A stretch of DNA of 64,000 bases from Kiritimatiellia bacterium (GTDB lineage: Bacteria; Verrucomicrobiota; Kiritimatiellia; WLWN01), in contig WLWN01000001.1 in assembly GCA_012103575.1 (NCBI GenBank), positions 201,792 to 265,791 of the forward strand, read 5' to 3'. This document shows positions 56,483-64,000 of the stretch, one piece after another. Positions within the stretch are counted from its first letter, which is position 1. Every line of letters starts with the position of its first letter. The notes below the pieces were generated by a model that saw nothing but the letters and a program-made list of their open reading frames with translations, ran no database searches and was not told where the DNA came from. Both the position numbers and the translations under genes were made by a program.

Positions 56483-57661
56483 ATGAGTGCAGTAAAAGAA
56501 ATGGATCATGTTGAGTCAGAGGTCTTAAGACGCTACGGGGACGGAGCTCAAGAGGTAGAAGTCGGACTTTGTTGTCCCACCGAATATGACATCGAATACC
56601 TGAAGATATTACCTTCTGAAATCATTGAAAAAGATTACGGATGCGGAGATCCCTCGAAATATATTAAGACCGGTGAAACCGTCCTGGATTTAGGGTTTGG
56701 CGCAGGAAAAATTTGTTATATTCTGTCACAGAAAGTAGGCGCTTCGGGTCAGGTCATCGGTGTTGACTTTAACGATAAGATGTTGAATCTAGCGCGCAAA
56801 TATCAAGATGAGATGGCTTCTAAGATCGGATATGCCAACATCGATTTTCGGAAAGGGAAAATACAAGATCTTGCCCTTGACCTTACTCAGATAGAAACCT
56901 GGCTTAAAAAAAATCCGATCAAGACCGTAGAACAGATTCAAGCTTTTGAAGCTGAATGTGAACGAATCCGCAAACACCAGCCTCTCATACCCGATAATTA
57001 TATCGATGTCATCGTATCAAACTGCGTGCTGAACCTCGTCCGTACCGAACAGAAAAAACAACTGTTTCAAGAGATGGCAAGGGTTTTGAAACCCGGCGGA
57101 CGGGCCGTGATCTCGGATATTGTGTGCGATCAAAATCCTACCGAAAAAGTTTTGAATGACCCCGAGTTATGGAGTGGATGTATTTCGGGTGCTTTTCGAG
57201 AAGATCTGTTCCTGGAGATGTTCGCGGATGCCGGATTTTATGGAATCGAAATTCTTGTTCGGCAAGAAGAGCCGTGGCATGTGATTGACGGCATAGAATT
57301 TCGCTCTTTAACCGTTCAAGCATACAAAGGGGTCAATGAAACCCGACTTGAAAGAAACCAGGCGGTCATTTATAAGGGTCCATGGAAACGGGTGATGGAT
57401 GATAAAGGTCTCATTTATAATCGGGGCACTCGTGCAGCCGTCTGTGACAAGACCTATACACGTATGACAGACCCTGAAGGGCCCTATGCAAAAGATCTAT
57501 TCGGTATTGAGCCAAAGGAGCCTCTTCCTATAGAAGATGCACACTGTTTTAAACCTTCTCGCGACAACACGCTCCGTGATCCCAAAGAAACAAAAGGGAA
57601 TGATTATCATGAAACAAAAAGCGAGAGTGGTTCTTGCTGCGGGGCAGGAGAATGTTGTTAG
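56483..57661 (+). CDS. SAM-dependent methyltransferase, arsenite methyltransferase (ArsM)-like
   Basis: A 392-residue protein. The N-terminal GLCCPTEYDIEYLKILPSEI and YGCGDPSKYI provide paired cysteines; the SAM site is TVLDLGFGAGKICYILSQKV and VIGVDFNDKMLNLAR; the middle has VIVSNCVLNLVRTEQKKQLF and ARVLKPGGRAVISDIV. The C-terminus ends GSCCGAGECC, a metal-binding tail. ArsM-type enzymes methylate As(III) bound by cysteines. Its length exceeds classical ArsM, and a broader arsenic or metal role is possible. Ribosome site AAGGAG. Confidence 0.8.
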   Translation: MSAVKEMDHVESEVLRRYGDGAQEVEVGLCCPTEYDIEYLKILPSEIIEKDYGCGDPSKYIKTGETVLDLGFGAGKICYILSQKVGASGQVIGVDFNDKMLNLARKYQDEMASKIGYANIDFRKGKIQDLALDLTQIETWLKKNPIKTVEQIQAFEAECERIRKHQPLIPDNYIDVIVSNCVLNLVRTEQKKQLFQEMARVLKPGGRAVISDIVCDQNPTEKVLNDPELWSGCISGAFREDLFLEMFADAGFYGIEILVRQEEPWHVIDGIEFRSLTVQAYKGVNETRLERNQAVIYKGPWKRVMDDKGLIYNRGTRAAVCDKTYTRMTDPEGPYAKDLFGIEPKEPLPIEDAHCFKPSRDNTLRDPKETKGNDYHETKSESGSCCGAGECC

Positions 57662-57663
57662 TT

Positions 57664-57716
57664 TACTAGATATTGGATACTAGGTGCTGGATCCGATCTA
57701 CAATCTGAAATCCGAA
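57664..57716. repeat. GGATACTAGGTGCTGGAT-type repeats
   Basis: TACTAGATATTGGATACTAG and GTGCTGGATCC continue into CAATCTGAAATCC, degenerate seven-base units like those at 52593. Lies just after the ArsM-like stop. Confidence 0.55.
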
Positions 57717-57784
57717 CAATCTTGACGTTTTTATATACCCTGCTAAGGTTCACGTTTTCCTTTTTCAAAAATCCTGGAGTTTGA

Positions 57785-58918
57785 ATGCAAATATATGTGC
57801 CTAAAGATTCTGTCACGAATGAAGCACGCGTTGCTATCATTTCGTCAACAGTAGATAAGCTAAGAAAACTCGACGCTCAATGGATCATCGAAAAAGGATT
57901 AGGGCAAAGCATTCAGCAAGAAGATGATGCCTACATCCAAGCAGGGGCGGCCCTGTCTGATGATCCTGATACCTCTTTGGGATTGGCTGATATTATTTTA
58001 CGCCTGAACCCCCCGTCTGCGGATGAAGTAAAACGGTTAAAAGAAGGATGCATTCATATTAGTTATATGGATCCTTTTAACCAGCAAGACCTCGTTGAAG
58101 CCTTTGCAGCAGCAAAGGTGAGCGCCATAAGCATGGAAATGATCCCTCGCACCACGCTTGCACAGAAAATGGATGCGCTCAGTTCACAAGCCAACCTAGC
58201 CGGCTATGTTGCGGTCATTGTCGCCACAGAACACCTGAACCAAATTCTTCCCATGATGATGACACCGGCTGGCACATTAACGCCATCACGCGTTTTTGTC
58301 ATCGGTGCTGGCGTAGCCGGATTACAAGCGATTGCTACCGCCAAACGTTTAGGGGCCCGGGTAGAAGCTTTTGACACGCGTCCGGTTGTAAAAGAACAAG
58401 TACAATCTCTGGGCGCAAAATTTATTAAAGTGGATCTTGGCAAGACCGGTCAAACAAAAGATGGATACGCCAAAGAACTCACGGAAGAACAACTCCAAAA
58501 ACAACGCGAGGCCATGACCAAAGCCTGTGCGAATGCCGACGTTGTAATTACCACCGCTCAACTATTTGGACGAAAAGCGCCTTTGATCATTAACCACGAA
58601 ATCATTAAACAAATGAAGCCCGGGAGTATTATTGTAGATTTAGCGGTAGAATCAGGTGGAAACGTTGAGGGATCCAAGCTCAATGAAATTGTAAACGTAA
58701 ACGGTGTCTCTATTATTGGATTTGTGAACTTACCAGGACGCGTTCCTATCCATGCAAGCCAAATGTACTCTAGCAATCTAGGAAATTTGGTTGAACATTT
58801 TTGGGATCAAGAAACTAAGACATTTAATGTAAATATAGAAGACGAGATCATTCAAGGGTGCTTGATTACTCATAACGGAGAAATTGTGAATGAAAGAATC
58901 CGAAAGGAAGGTCATTAA
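57785..58918 (+). CDS. pntAA: NAD(P) transhydrogenase subunit alpha part 1 (NAD-binding, dI)
   Basis: The soluble domain I that binds NAD(H). 377 residues. MQIYVPKDSVTNEARVAIIS opens the alanine-dehydrogenase-like fold; ISMEMIPRTTLAQKMDALSS and VFVIGAGVAGLQAIATAKRL (Rossmann GAGVAG) follow, with VVITTAQLFGRKAPLIINHE and VDLAVESGGNVEGS. First gene of the split pntAA-pntAB-pntB operon. The complex uses the proton gradient to make NADPH from NADH. Confidence 0.95.
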   Translation: MQIYVPKDSVTNEARVAIISSTVDKLRKLDAQWIIEKGLGQSIQQEDDAYIQAGAALSDDPDTSLGLADIILRLNPPSADEVKRLKEGCIHISYMDPFNQQDLVEAFAAAKVSAISMEMIPRTTLAQKMDALSSQANLAGYVAVIVATEHLNQILPMMMTPAGTLTPSRVFVIGAGVAGLQAIATAKRLGARVEAFDTRPVVKEQVQSLGAKFIKVDLGKTGQTKDGYAKELTEEQLQKQREAMTKACANADVVITTAQLFGRKAPLIINHEIIKQMKPGSIIVDLAVESGGNVEGSKLNEIVNVNGVSIIGFVNLPGRVPIHASQMYSSNLGNLVEHFWDQETKTFNVNIEDEIIQGCLITHNGEIVNERIRKEGH

Positions 58919-59005
58919 ATCAATGATCCCCATACGCTAACGCGATCAGAGTGAACCAGTGACTATTAATGACCGTATGAAAAGCTAATAATCAGGAGTG
59001 AGAAA

Positions 59006-59287
59006 ATGGGACTTTTATTTTTTACATTCGTACTGGCGATATTTTTAGGGGTTGAACTTATTTCTAAAGTCCCTTCTCAATTGCATACCCCCCTGATGTC
59101 GGGTTCCAATGCGATTTCGGGCATCACGGTTGTAGGTGCTTTAATTGCTATAGGTTCTCAAGGTCATGACATCTTAACGATTGTGCTCGGGACCTTAGCT
59201 GTTATTTTTGCCACTATTAACGTGGTCGGTGGTTACGTGGTTACAGATCGCATGCTCGGGATGTTCAAGAAAAAGGATGGGAACTAA
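59006..59287 (+). CDS. pntAB: NAD(P) transhydrogenase subunit alpha part 2 (membrane)
   Basis: A 93-residue membrane protein with about three helices (LLFFTFVLAIFLGVELISKV; NAISGITVVGALIAIGSQG; TIVLGTLAVIFATINVVGGY), the separate PntAB subunit of domain II. HTPLMSGSNAISGI and VTDRMLGMFKKKD are the family signature. Ribosome site CAGGAGTGAG. Ends 5 bases before pntB. Confidence 0.95.
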   Translation: MGLLFFTFVLAIFLGVELISKVPSQLHTPLMSGSNAISGITVVGALIAIGSQGHDILTIVLGTLAVIFATINVVGGYVVTDRMLGMFKKKDGN

Positions 59288-59292
59288 AGTTC

Positions 59293-60660
59293 ATGGAATC
59301 GATTATCAATTTCAGTTATATTGCCGCATCGGTGCTGTTCATCTTTGGTCTGAAGATGCTCAGTTCGCAAAAAACCGCCAAGCGCGGCAACCTCCTTTCA
59401 GCGGGAGGCATGCTAGTAGCTATTGTTGCAACGCTCCTGAAACAAGAAGTAATTGATTTTCAATGGATTATCATCGGCCTCATCGTTGGAAGCCTTATTG
59501 GTATTTTTGCTGCACGACTCGTAAAGATGACGTCTATGCCCGAACTGGTTGCTCTTTTCAATGGATTTGGAGGGATCGCTAGTTTATTAGTAGGTTGGTC
59601 TGAGTATCATGCTCACCCAGAGAGCCCACTCTTTACGATTATAGCTATTTTGCTTGCAGTCATAATTGGAGGTGTCACCTTTTCAGGAAGTATCATTGCC
59701 TATGCAAAATTAGCGGAAAAGATTGGAGGGAAACCCACTTCATTTAAAGGACAAAAAGTTCTCAATCTCCTTCTTCTGCTTGGCTTATTAGCCTCAGGAA
59801 CCTTTTTAGGAATGGATCCTGCTGACTCTTATCCGCTCTTTATCGGAATTCTTGCAGCCGCTGTCATCCTTGGCATATTCGCTGTTATTCCTATTGGGGG
59901 GGCGGATATGCCCGTGGTCATTGCATTGCTTAACAGCTATTCGGGGCTAGCGGCTTGCGCTGCGGGATTCGTAATTTTAAATAATGTGCTTATTGTGGCC
60001 GGTTCATTAGTGGGTGCAAGTGGTCTTATTCTTACCAATATTATGTGTAAGGCCATGAATCGATCCCTGGCGAATGTCCTTTTTGCAGGGGTGGGGGCTA
60101 CCTCATCAGGCGGTGGAGACTATCAGGGTGAAGCCAATCCTGTTTCAGCCGAAGATGCGTATTATATTTTAGAAGCCGCTAATTCTGTCGTCTTTGTTCC
60201 CGGGTATGGTATGGCGGTTGCCCAGGCACAACATGTCGTCCGAGAATTAGCTGAGTTACTCGAATCCAATGGAACAGAAGTCCAGTTTGCTATTCACCCG
60301 GTTGCCGGACGTATGCCAGGTCATATGAATGTATTGCTTGCAGAAGCAAACGTCTCCTATGAACAACTTGTTATTCCCGAAGATGTGAATCCGACGATGT
60401 CTACGGTTGATGTAACCATGGTTATAGGCGCTAATGACGTGGTAAATCCTGCAGCACGAACCGATGAATCCAGTCCGCTTTACGGCATGCCGATTATTGA
60501 TGTAGATCAAGCAAGAACGTGTATTGTTCTCAAGCGCAGTCTGAATCCAGGATTTGCAGGGGTGGATAATCCTCTGTTCTTTAGGGAAAAGACCCGAATG
60601 CTTTTTGGTGATGCCAAAGCAAGTATATCAGCGCTTGTCGCTGAGTTTAAAGAAAGCTAG
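59293..60660 (+). CDS. pntB: NAD(P) transhydrogenase subunit beta
   Basis: 455 residues: about nine membrane helices of domain II, then the NADPH-binding domain III. SAGGMLVAIVATLLKQ and ALFNGFGGIASLLVGW are in the membrane part. Domain III shows NSVVFVPGYGMAVAQAQHVV, FAIHPVAGRMPGHMNVLLAE, VIGANDVVNPAAR and GYAGVDNPLF-like FAGVDNPLFFREKT. Complete and apparently functional, so the pnt operon is intact. Confidence 0.96.
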   Translation: MESIINFSYIAASVLFIFGLKMLSSQKTAKRGNLLSAGGMLVAIVATLLKQEVIDFQWIIIGLIVGSLIGIFAARLVKMTSMPELVALFNGFGGIASLLVGWSEYHAHPESPLFTIIAILLAVIIGGVTFSGSIIAYAKLAEKIGGKPTSFKGQKVLNLLLLLGLLASGTFLGMDPADSYPLFIGILAAAVILGIFAVIPIGGADMPVVIALLNSYSGLAACAAGFVILNNVLIVAGSLVGASGLILTNIMCKAMNRSLANVLFAGVGATSSGGGDYQGEANPVSAEDAYYILEAANSVVFVPGYGMAVAQAQHVVRELAELLESNGTEVQFAIHPVAGRMPGHMNVLLAEANVSYEQLVIPEDVNPTMSTVDVTMVIGANDVVNPAARTDESSPLYGMPIIDVDQARTCIVLKRSLNPGFAGVDNPLFFREKTRMLFGDAKASISALVAEFKES

Positions 60661-60673
60661 GAAAGGGAAAATA

Positions 60674-61471
60674 ATGTTTATTCGAATTTGGCTCTTTTTT
60701 TGCCTATGTCTACTTCATCCTCTTCGTGAAGCTTCCTCTGAAGGACATAACTACGACGATTATGCTGAGGTCTTAAAAAAATATGTAAATGACCAAGGTT
60801 TCGTTAACTATAAAGCCTTTAAAAAAGATCGTGGCCCACTAGATCGTTTTGTGCAGCAAATGGCCCGTTTACAACTTGCTGACTTTGAAAAATGGTCTAA
60901 TGATGAAAAGTTAGTTTTTTGGATGAATGCCTATAACGCGCTTACCTTAAAAGCTATTCTGGATCACTACCCTGTAAAAAGTATTAAAGATATTGGAAGC
61001 GTGTTTCAAAATGTCTGGAAAAAACTTAAATTCACGGTCATGGGAAAAACCACCACGTTTTTCGAGATCGAACATGAAATATTGCGAAAACAGTTTAACG
61101 AACCGAGAATTCATATGGCCATTAACTGTGCCTCCATCGGTTGTCCTCCTTTAAAAAATGAACCGTTTACGACTGAAAACTTGAAGGCTCAGCTTGACGA
61201 TCAAACAAAACGATTTCTTAATAATTCTAAACAGTTTCGGCTCGATAAAACCAAGAATACAATCTATCTCTCATCCATTTTAAAATGGTTTGAAGCAGAC
61301 TTTCTAAAAAGATATGGAGCGCGTCCAATATTCAAAGGACATAAACCGGCCCAGCAAGCTGTGCTGTATTTTATCAGCAGCTATCTTGAAAAGAGCCAAC
61401 AACAGGAACTCACACGTGCAAACTCAAAAATTGAATATCTCACCTATAATTGGGGCCTAAATGAACAATAA
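60674..61471 (+). CDS. DUF547-family exported protein
   Basis: A 265-residue protein from the ATG at 60674 with GGAAAGGGAAA upstream; a longer frame begins inside pntB and is less likely. A signal peptide (MFIRIWLFFCLCLLHPLREA) is followed by the DUF547 core: YDDYAEVLKKYVNDQGFVNY, FWMNAYNALTLKAILDHYP and HMAINCASIGCPPL, with paired Cys. DUF547 proteins are of unknown biochemical role, possibly cysteine-dependent. Its end overlaps the transaldolase start by 11 bases. Confidence 0.88.
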   Translation: MFIRIWLFFCLCLLHPLREASSEGHNYDDYAEVLKKYVNDQGFVNYKAFKKDRGPLDRFVQQMARLQLADFEKWSNDEKLVFWMNAYNALTLKAILDHYPVKSIKDIGSVFQNVWKKLKFTVMGKTTTFFEIEHEILRKQFNEPRIHMAINCASIGCPPLKNEPFTTENLKAQLDDQTKRFLNNSKQFRLDKTKNTIYLSSILKWFEADFLKRYGARPIFKGHKPAQQAVLYFISSYLEKSQQQELTRANSKIEYLTYNWGLNEQ

Positions 61472-62599
61472 AAACCCATTACAAGAACTCCATCATCTCG
61501 GTCAAAGCGTCTGGTTGGATTATATCCGACGCGATCTTCTCACTTCGGGCGAATTACAGAATATGGTTGAAGCGGGCGAAGTCTCTGGTATGACCTCAAA
61601 CCCATCCATTTTTGACAAAGCGATTAGCAGCTCAAATTTATATGATGAGGCAATTAAGTCGTATCTTAAAACGTATCCGAATAGCACTACACAAGATTTA
61701 TATGAAGCCCTCGTTACACAGGATATTCAATTAGCCGCAGAAATCCTTTACCCTATATATGAACAGTCTAATCAAAAAAATGGGTATGTGAGCCTCGAAG
61801 TATCGCCTAAACTTGCTTATGATACCGAGGGAACCATTCGTCAGGCTAGAGACCTCTTTCAAGCCATCAATCATCCCAACCTAATGATTAAAATTCCAGC
61901 TAAGGGTTACCTGCTATTACGACCGCGATCTCAGAAGGTATAAACATTAATGTGACGTTGATGTTTTCTTTAAAAGGTTATGAAGATGTTGCACACGCCT
62001 ATATAGCCGGCCTTGAAAAACGAGCCGAATGCAATGAAGACATCAGTCGTATTACATCAGTCGCTTCATTTTTTGTCAGTCGCATCGATGCCATGGTAGA
62101 AAAACAGCTTCCAGAGACCTCTTCTTTATGAGGAAAGATAGCCATTGATAATGCAAAGCTAGCTTATCATCGATTCCAACAAATTTTCCATGATACGCCT
62201 AAATGTCTTCAAGAAAAAGGCGCACAAGTCCAACGCCCTCTCTGGGCCAGTACAAGTACCAAAAACCCTAATTATAGCGACGTTCTATATATTGAAGAAT
62301 TAATCGGAGCAGACACCGTAAACACCATTCCTCCAGCAACACTCGACGCGTTTAAAGATCATGGCCAAACAAGATTGAGTGTTATTGAAGGCGTAGACTT
62401 AGCTCAACAAAACATTGACTCATTAAAGACTTCCGGGATCGATTTTCAAGGAATTACAACTCAACTAAAAACGGCGGGAGTAAATTCTTTTGCTAAATCA
62501 TTTGATTCGTTAATCGAGACCCTGTCCGCCAAACGCGACAATGTATTGGCAACCTTTTCTTCACAAACCGAAATCGTTCAGTTAAACTTGTACTTCTGA
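61461..62599 (+). pseudogene. tal: Transaldolase, frameshifted with internal stop
   Basis: From 61461: LHHLGQSVWLDYIRRDLLTS, GEVSGMTSNPSIFDKAI and NLMIKIPA with the Schiff-base Lys. The frame is then lost by a small deletion near 61900. The next frame gives GLPAITTAISEGININVTLM and FFVSRIDAMVEKQLPETSSL, then TGA for Arg at about 62128, then GKIAIDNAKLAYHRFQQIF and VNTIPPATLDAFKDHG. This is the long bacterial transaldolase of the pentose phosphate pathway. The C-terminus after KRDNVLATFSSQ is also irregular. Confidence 0.82.
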
Positions 62600-62702
62600 A
62601 CGAACCATTCAAATAAAAAATAAGTCCAAAATTTTTCTGTCATATTTGACTTGCCATCAAACGAGTTAAAAAGCTATTTTCATTTGGGTATGAATATTGA
62701 AA

Positions 62703-62865
62703 CCTGGATCCGTCAGTTAAACGTGGGATTTCTGTGCGAATGCTTTGGAGGCAAAAGGTTGCAAAAAAACGCAGGCGCACCCGCTGGGTGCGTCGAGGCT
62801 TTTTTGTAATTCCTTTTGGCCCAAATGGTTCGTGCAGAAAACCGCGTTTAACTGACGGATCCAGG
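62703..62865 (+). repeat. 163-bp IS1380-like MITE, copy 7
   Basis: Complete copy. Flanks TGAAA and TAATA match at only three of five bases. It directly adjoins a 5'-truncated ATPase gene, suggesting rearrangement at this copy. Confidence 0.95.
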
Positions 62866-62866
62866 T

Positions 62867-63820
62867 AATAAACCGATTTTTGTTTTCATAGATGAAATCC
62901 AAAAAATTCCACGTGTTTTTGATCTCCTTCAATTTTTAATAGACAAACAGAAAATTAGTCTTGCGGCCTGCGGCTCACCAGCCCATCAGATGAGAAAGTT
63001 TCGATTGGATTGGCTGCCCGGACGTGTTTATCTTGAACGACTGTACCCCCTTACCTGGCAAGAAATCAAAACCAGTCAACAACAGGTGCATCAACTTGAA
63101 GATATCCTCGTGTATGGGGCCCTCCCGGGTCTTTTAGCAGAACCGGATATAGACACAAGAAAGGAACAGTTAAATGCCTACACACACCTCTACTTAGATG
63201 AAGAAATTCGCGCGGAAGCGGCTACGCGTAATCTACCGCGTTTTACACAATTTTTAAGACTTACAGCATTAGAATCAGGATCTGCACCCAACTTTTCTAA
63301 AATAGGACAACAAATTGGGACAAGTCATACTACAATTCGTGAATATTTCCAGATTTTACAAGACACCTTAATTCTTCACGAGCTGAAGGCCTTTGAGAAA
63401 ACTCGAAATCGGGTCCTTAAATCTTCAAGATATTTTTTCTTTGATACAGGAGTCAGGAATTCGGCGGCTCAACTTCCGCTGGAAAAAGGGCTTCTTAATC
63501 TTGAAATGGGGCGTTTATTTGACCATTTTGTTGTATTGGAGGCTATTGCTCATTTCCAAAAAGATTTTGAGCTTTCGTATTATCGGGATAAAGCAGGACA
63601 AAAAGTCGATCTTATATTAGAGGATGGAACAAAACGTATAGCCGTAAAAATTAAAGCGACCCAACGCCCTCTATCAAGACATTTTAAAGGGTTAGAGACC
63701 TTTTCAAAAGAATACGAATGTGATCAAACTCTTTTAATTTGTAAAATCGAGCGCCCCAAAAAATTCGGCGCTCATTTAGCCCTTCCTTGGGAACAATTTT
63801 CTCAACTATTAGCGCGCTGA
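62867..63820 (+). pseudogene. AAA ATPase with DUF4143-type C-terminus, 5'-truncated
   Basis: The frame right after the MITE begins NKPIFVFIDEIQKIPRVFDL, the Walker B region of the AAA_14/DUF4143 ATPases, then CGSPAHQMRKFRLDWLPGRV, YPLTWQEIKTSQQQ, a winged-helix FSKIGQQIGTSHTTIREYF and the nuclease-like FELSYYRDKAGQKVDLILED. The Walker A half is missing and an in-frame stop lies inside the MITE. An internal ATG at 62990 would give 276 residues without ATP-binding. Family members are often uncharacterised and genome-specific. Confidence 0.8.
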
Positions 63821-63851
63821 AGATTCACCGTACAAACAACACAAAACCCCA

Positions 63852-64000
63852 ATGAGTAACAGAACGATTCAAACAGAAATATTTAGAGGTCTTGCTGAGC
63901 TCCAGCAGAGTGTAGTAGACCTTCTATCATCTGAATGGCAAGGAACACGCTCTTTAGAGACGTCAAATGCTATAATGCTGCCAGGGGGAAAAACGCCTTT
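63852..64000 (+). CDS. Unknown protein (partial, runs off window)
   Basis: An open frame from the ATG at 63852, MSNRTIQTEIFRGLAELQQS, to the right edge, including DLLSSEWQGTRSLE and MLPGGKTPF. No upstream ribosome site is strong. I do not recognise the family from 50 residues. Confidence 0.4.
   Translation, partial: MSNRTIQTEIFRGLAELQQSVVDLLSSEWQGTRSLETSNAIMLPGGKTP

Noticed and set aside
54668..62865. Simple inversion between MITE copies 6 and 7
   Set aside because: The 5-bp flanks do not pair as an inversion between these two copies predicts, so the partner copies must lie elsewhere.
1..64000. CRISPR array
   Set aside because: No regularly spaced direct repeats with unique spacers; the repeats seen are dispersed MITEs, IS copies and heptad runs.
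1..64000. rRNA genes and further tRNAs
   Set aside because: Only the tRNA-Val at 51879 folds convincingly; no rRNA signature sequences were recognised.

Overview
The window is bacterial DNA from a Gram-negative lineage. It encodes lipid A genes (lpxB and the LpxI-type UDP-diacylglucosamine pyrophosphatase), an exosortase with its EpsI partner, a eukaryote-type UDP-glucose pyrophosphorylase, GTP-dependent PEP carboxykinase and a three-gene proton-translocating transhydrogenase. This mix fits an uncultured PVC/Omnitrophota-like lineage better than a model proteobacterium, but that placement is an inference without marker-gene trees. Translation table 11 fits: TAG, TAA and TGA all end intact genes.

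Layout. 1-17,860 is mostly housekeeping: FmdB-like protein (partial), ispA, vapBC-like pair, DAHP synthase, HU/IHF, hisS, aspS, folD, XdhC-family protein, a broken nucleoside kinase, proS, and the lipid A block lpxI - Gfo/Idh oxidoreductase - lpxB. 17,860-24,830 is an accessory patch: a TetR regulator, a partly decayed GC-richer hydrolase operon, IS630 and an ISKra4-like element. 24,834-26,722 is the exosortase/EpsI pair. 26,735-39,300 is a mobile-element and toxin-antitoxin graveyard with IS30, IS630, two IS1380 copies, RAYT remnants, broken DUF2283/DUF4258, DUF4160/DUF2442 and DUF433/DUF5615 pairs, an apparently intact RelBE-like pair, and a sigma/alpha-CTD-like regulator split by IS1380. 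39,486-54,438 is again core: rplM-rpsI, argJBDG, a broken rfbB, UDP-glucose pyrophosphorylase, a GGDEF protein, an APC permease fusion, tRNA-Val, efp and pckG. 54,668-56,247 holds gene fragments and a broken Fic gene. 56,483-62,599 carries an ArsM-like methyltransferase, pntAA-pntAB-pntB, a DUF547 protein and a broken transaldolase. The window ends in a truncated ATPase and a partial gene.

The most striking feature is a 163-bp nearly identical repeat present in seven complete copies plus remnants. It has 21-bp perfect terminal inverted repeats, is an imperfect palindrome over its full length, has a terminator-like GC hairpin at its centre, and in several copies is flanked by 5-bp target duplications. 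Its ends match the ends of the two IS1380-family elements at 13 of 14 positions, and the target duplication length is the same. It therefore looks like a non-autonomous IS1380-derived MITE. Copies sit inside a transposase gene and a DUF2283 gene, in the vapBC operator, and 16 bp before argJ. Two copies lacking target duplications abut truncated genes.

Many genes here are broken by one nonsense codon or a one-base change in a homopolymer (nucleoside kinase, rfbB, transaldolase, DUF1348, Fic, DUF433, DUF6036-like). Either this genome is undergoing insertion-sequence expansion and gene decay, or some of these are assembly errors; read-level data would decide.
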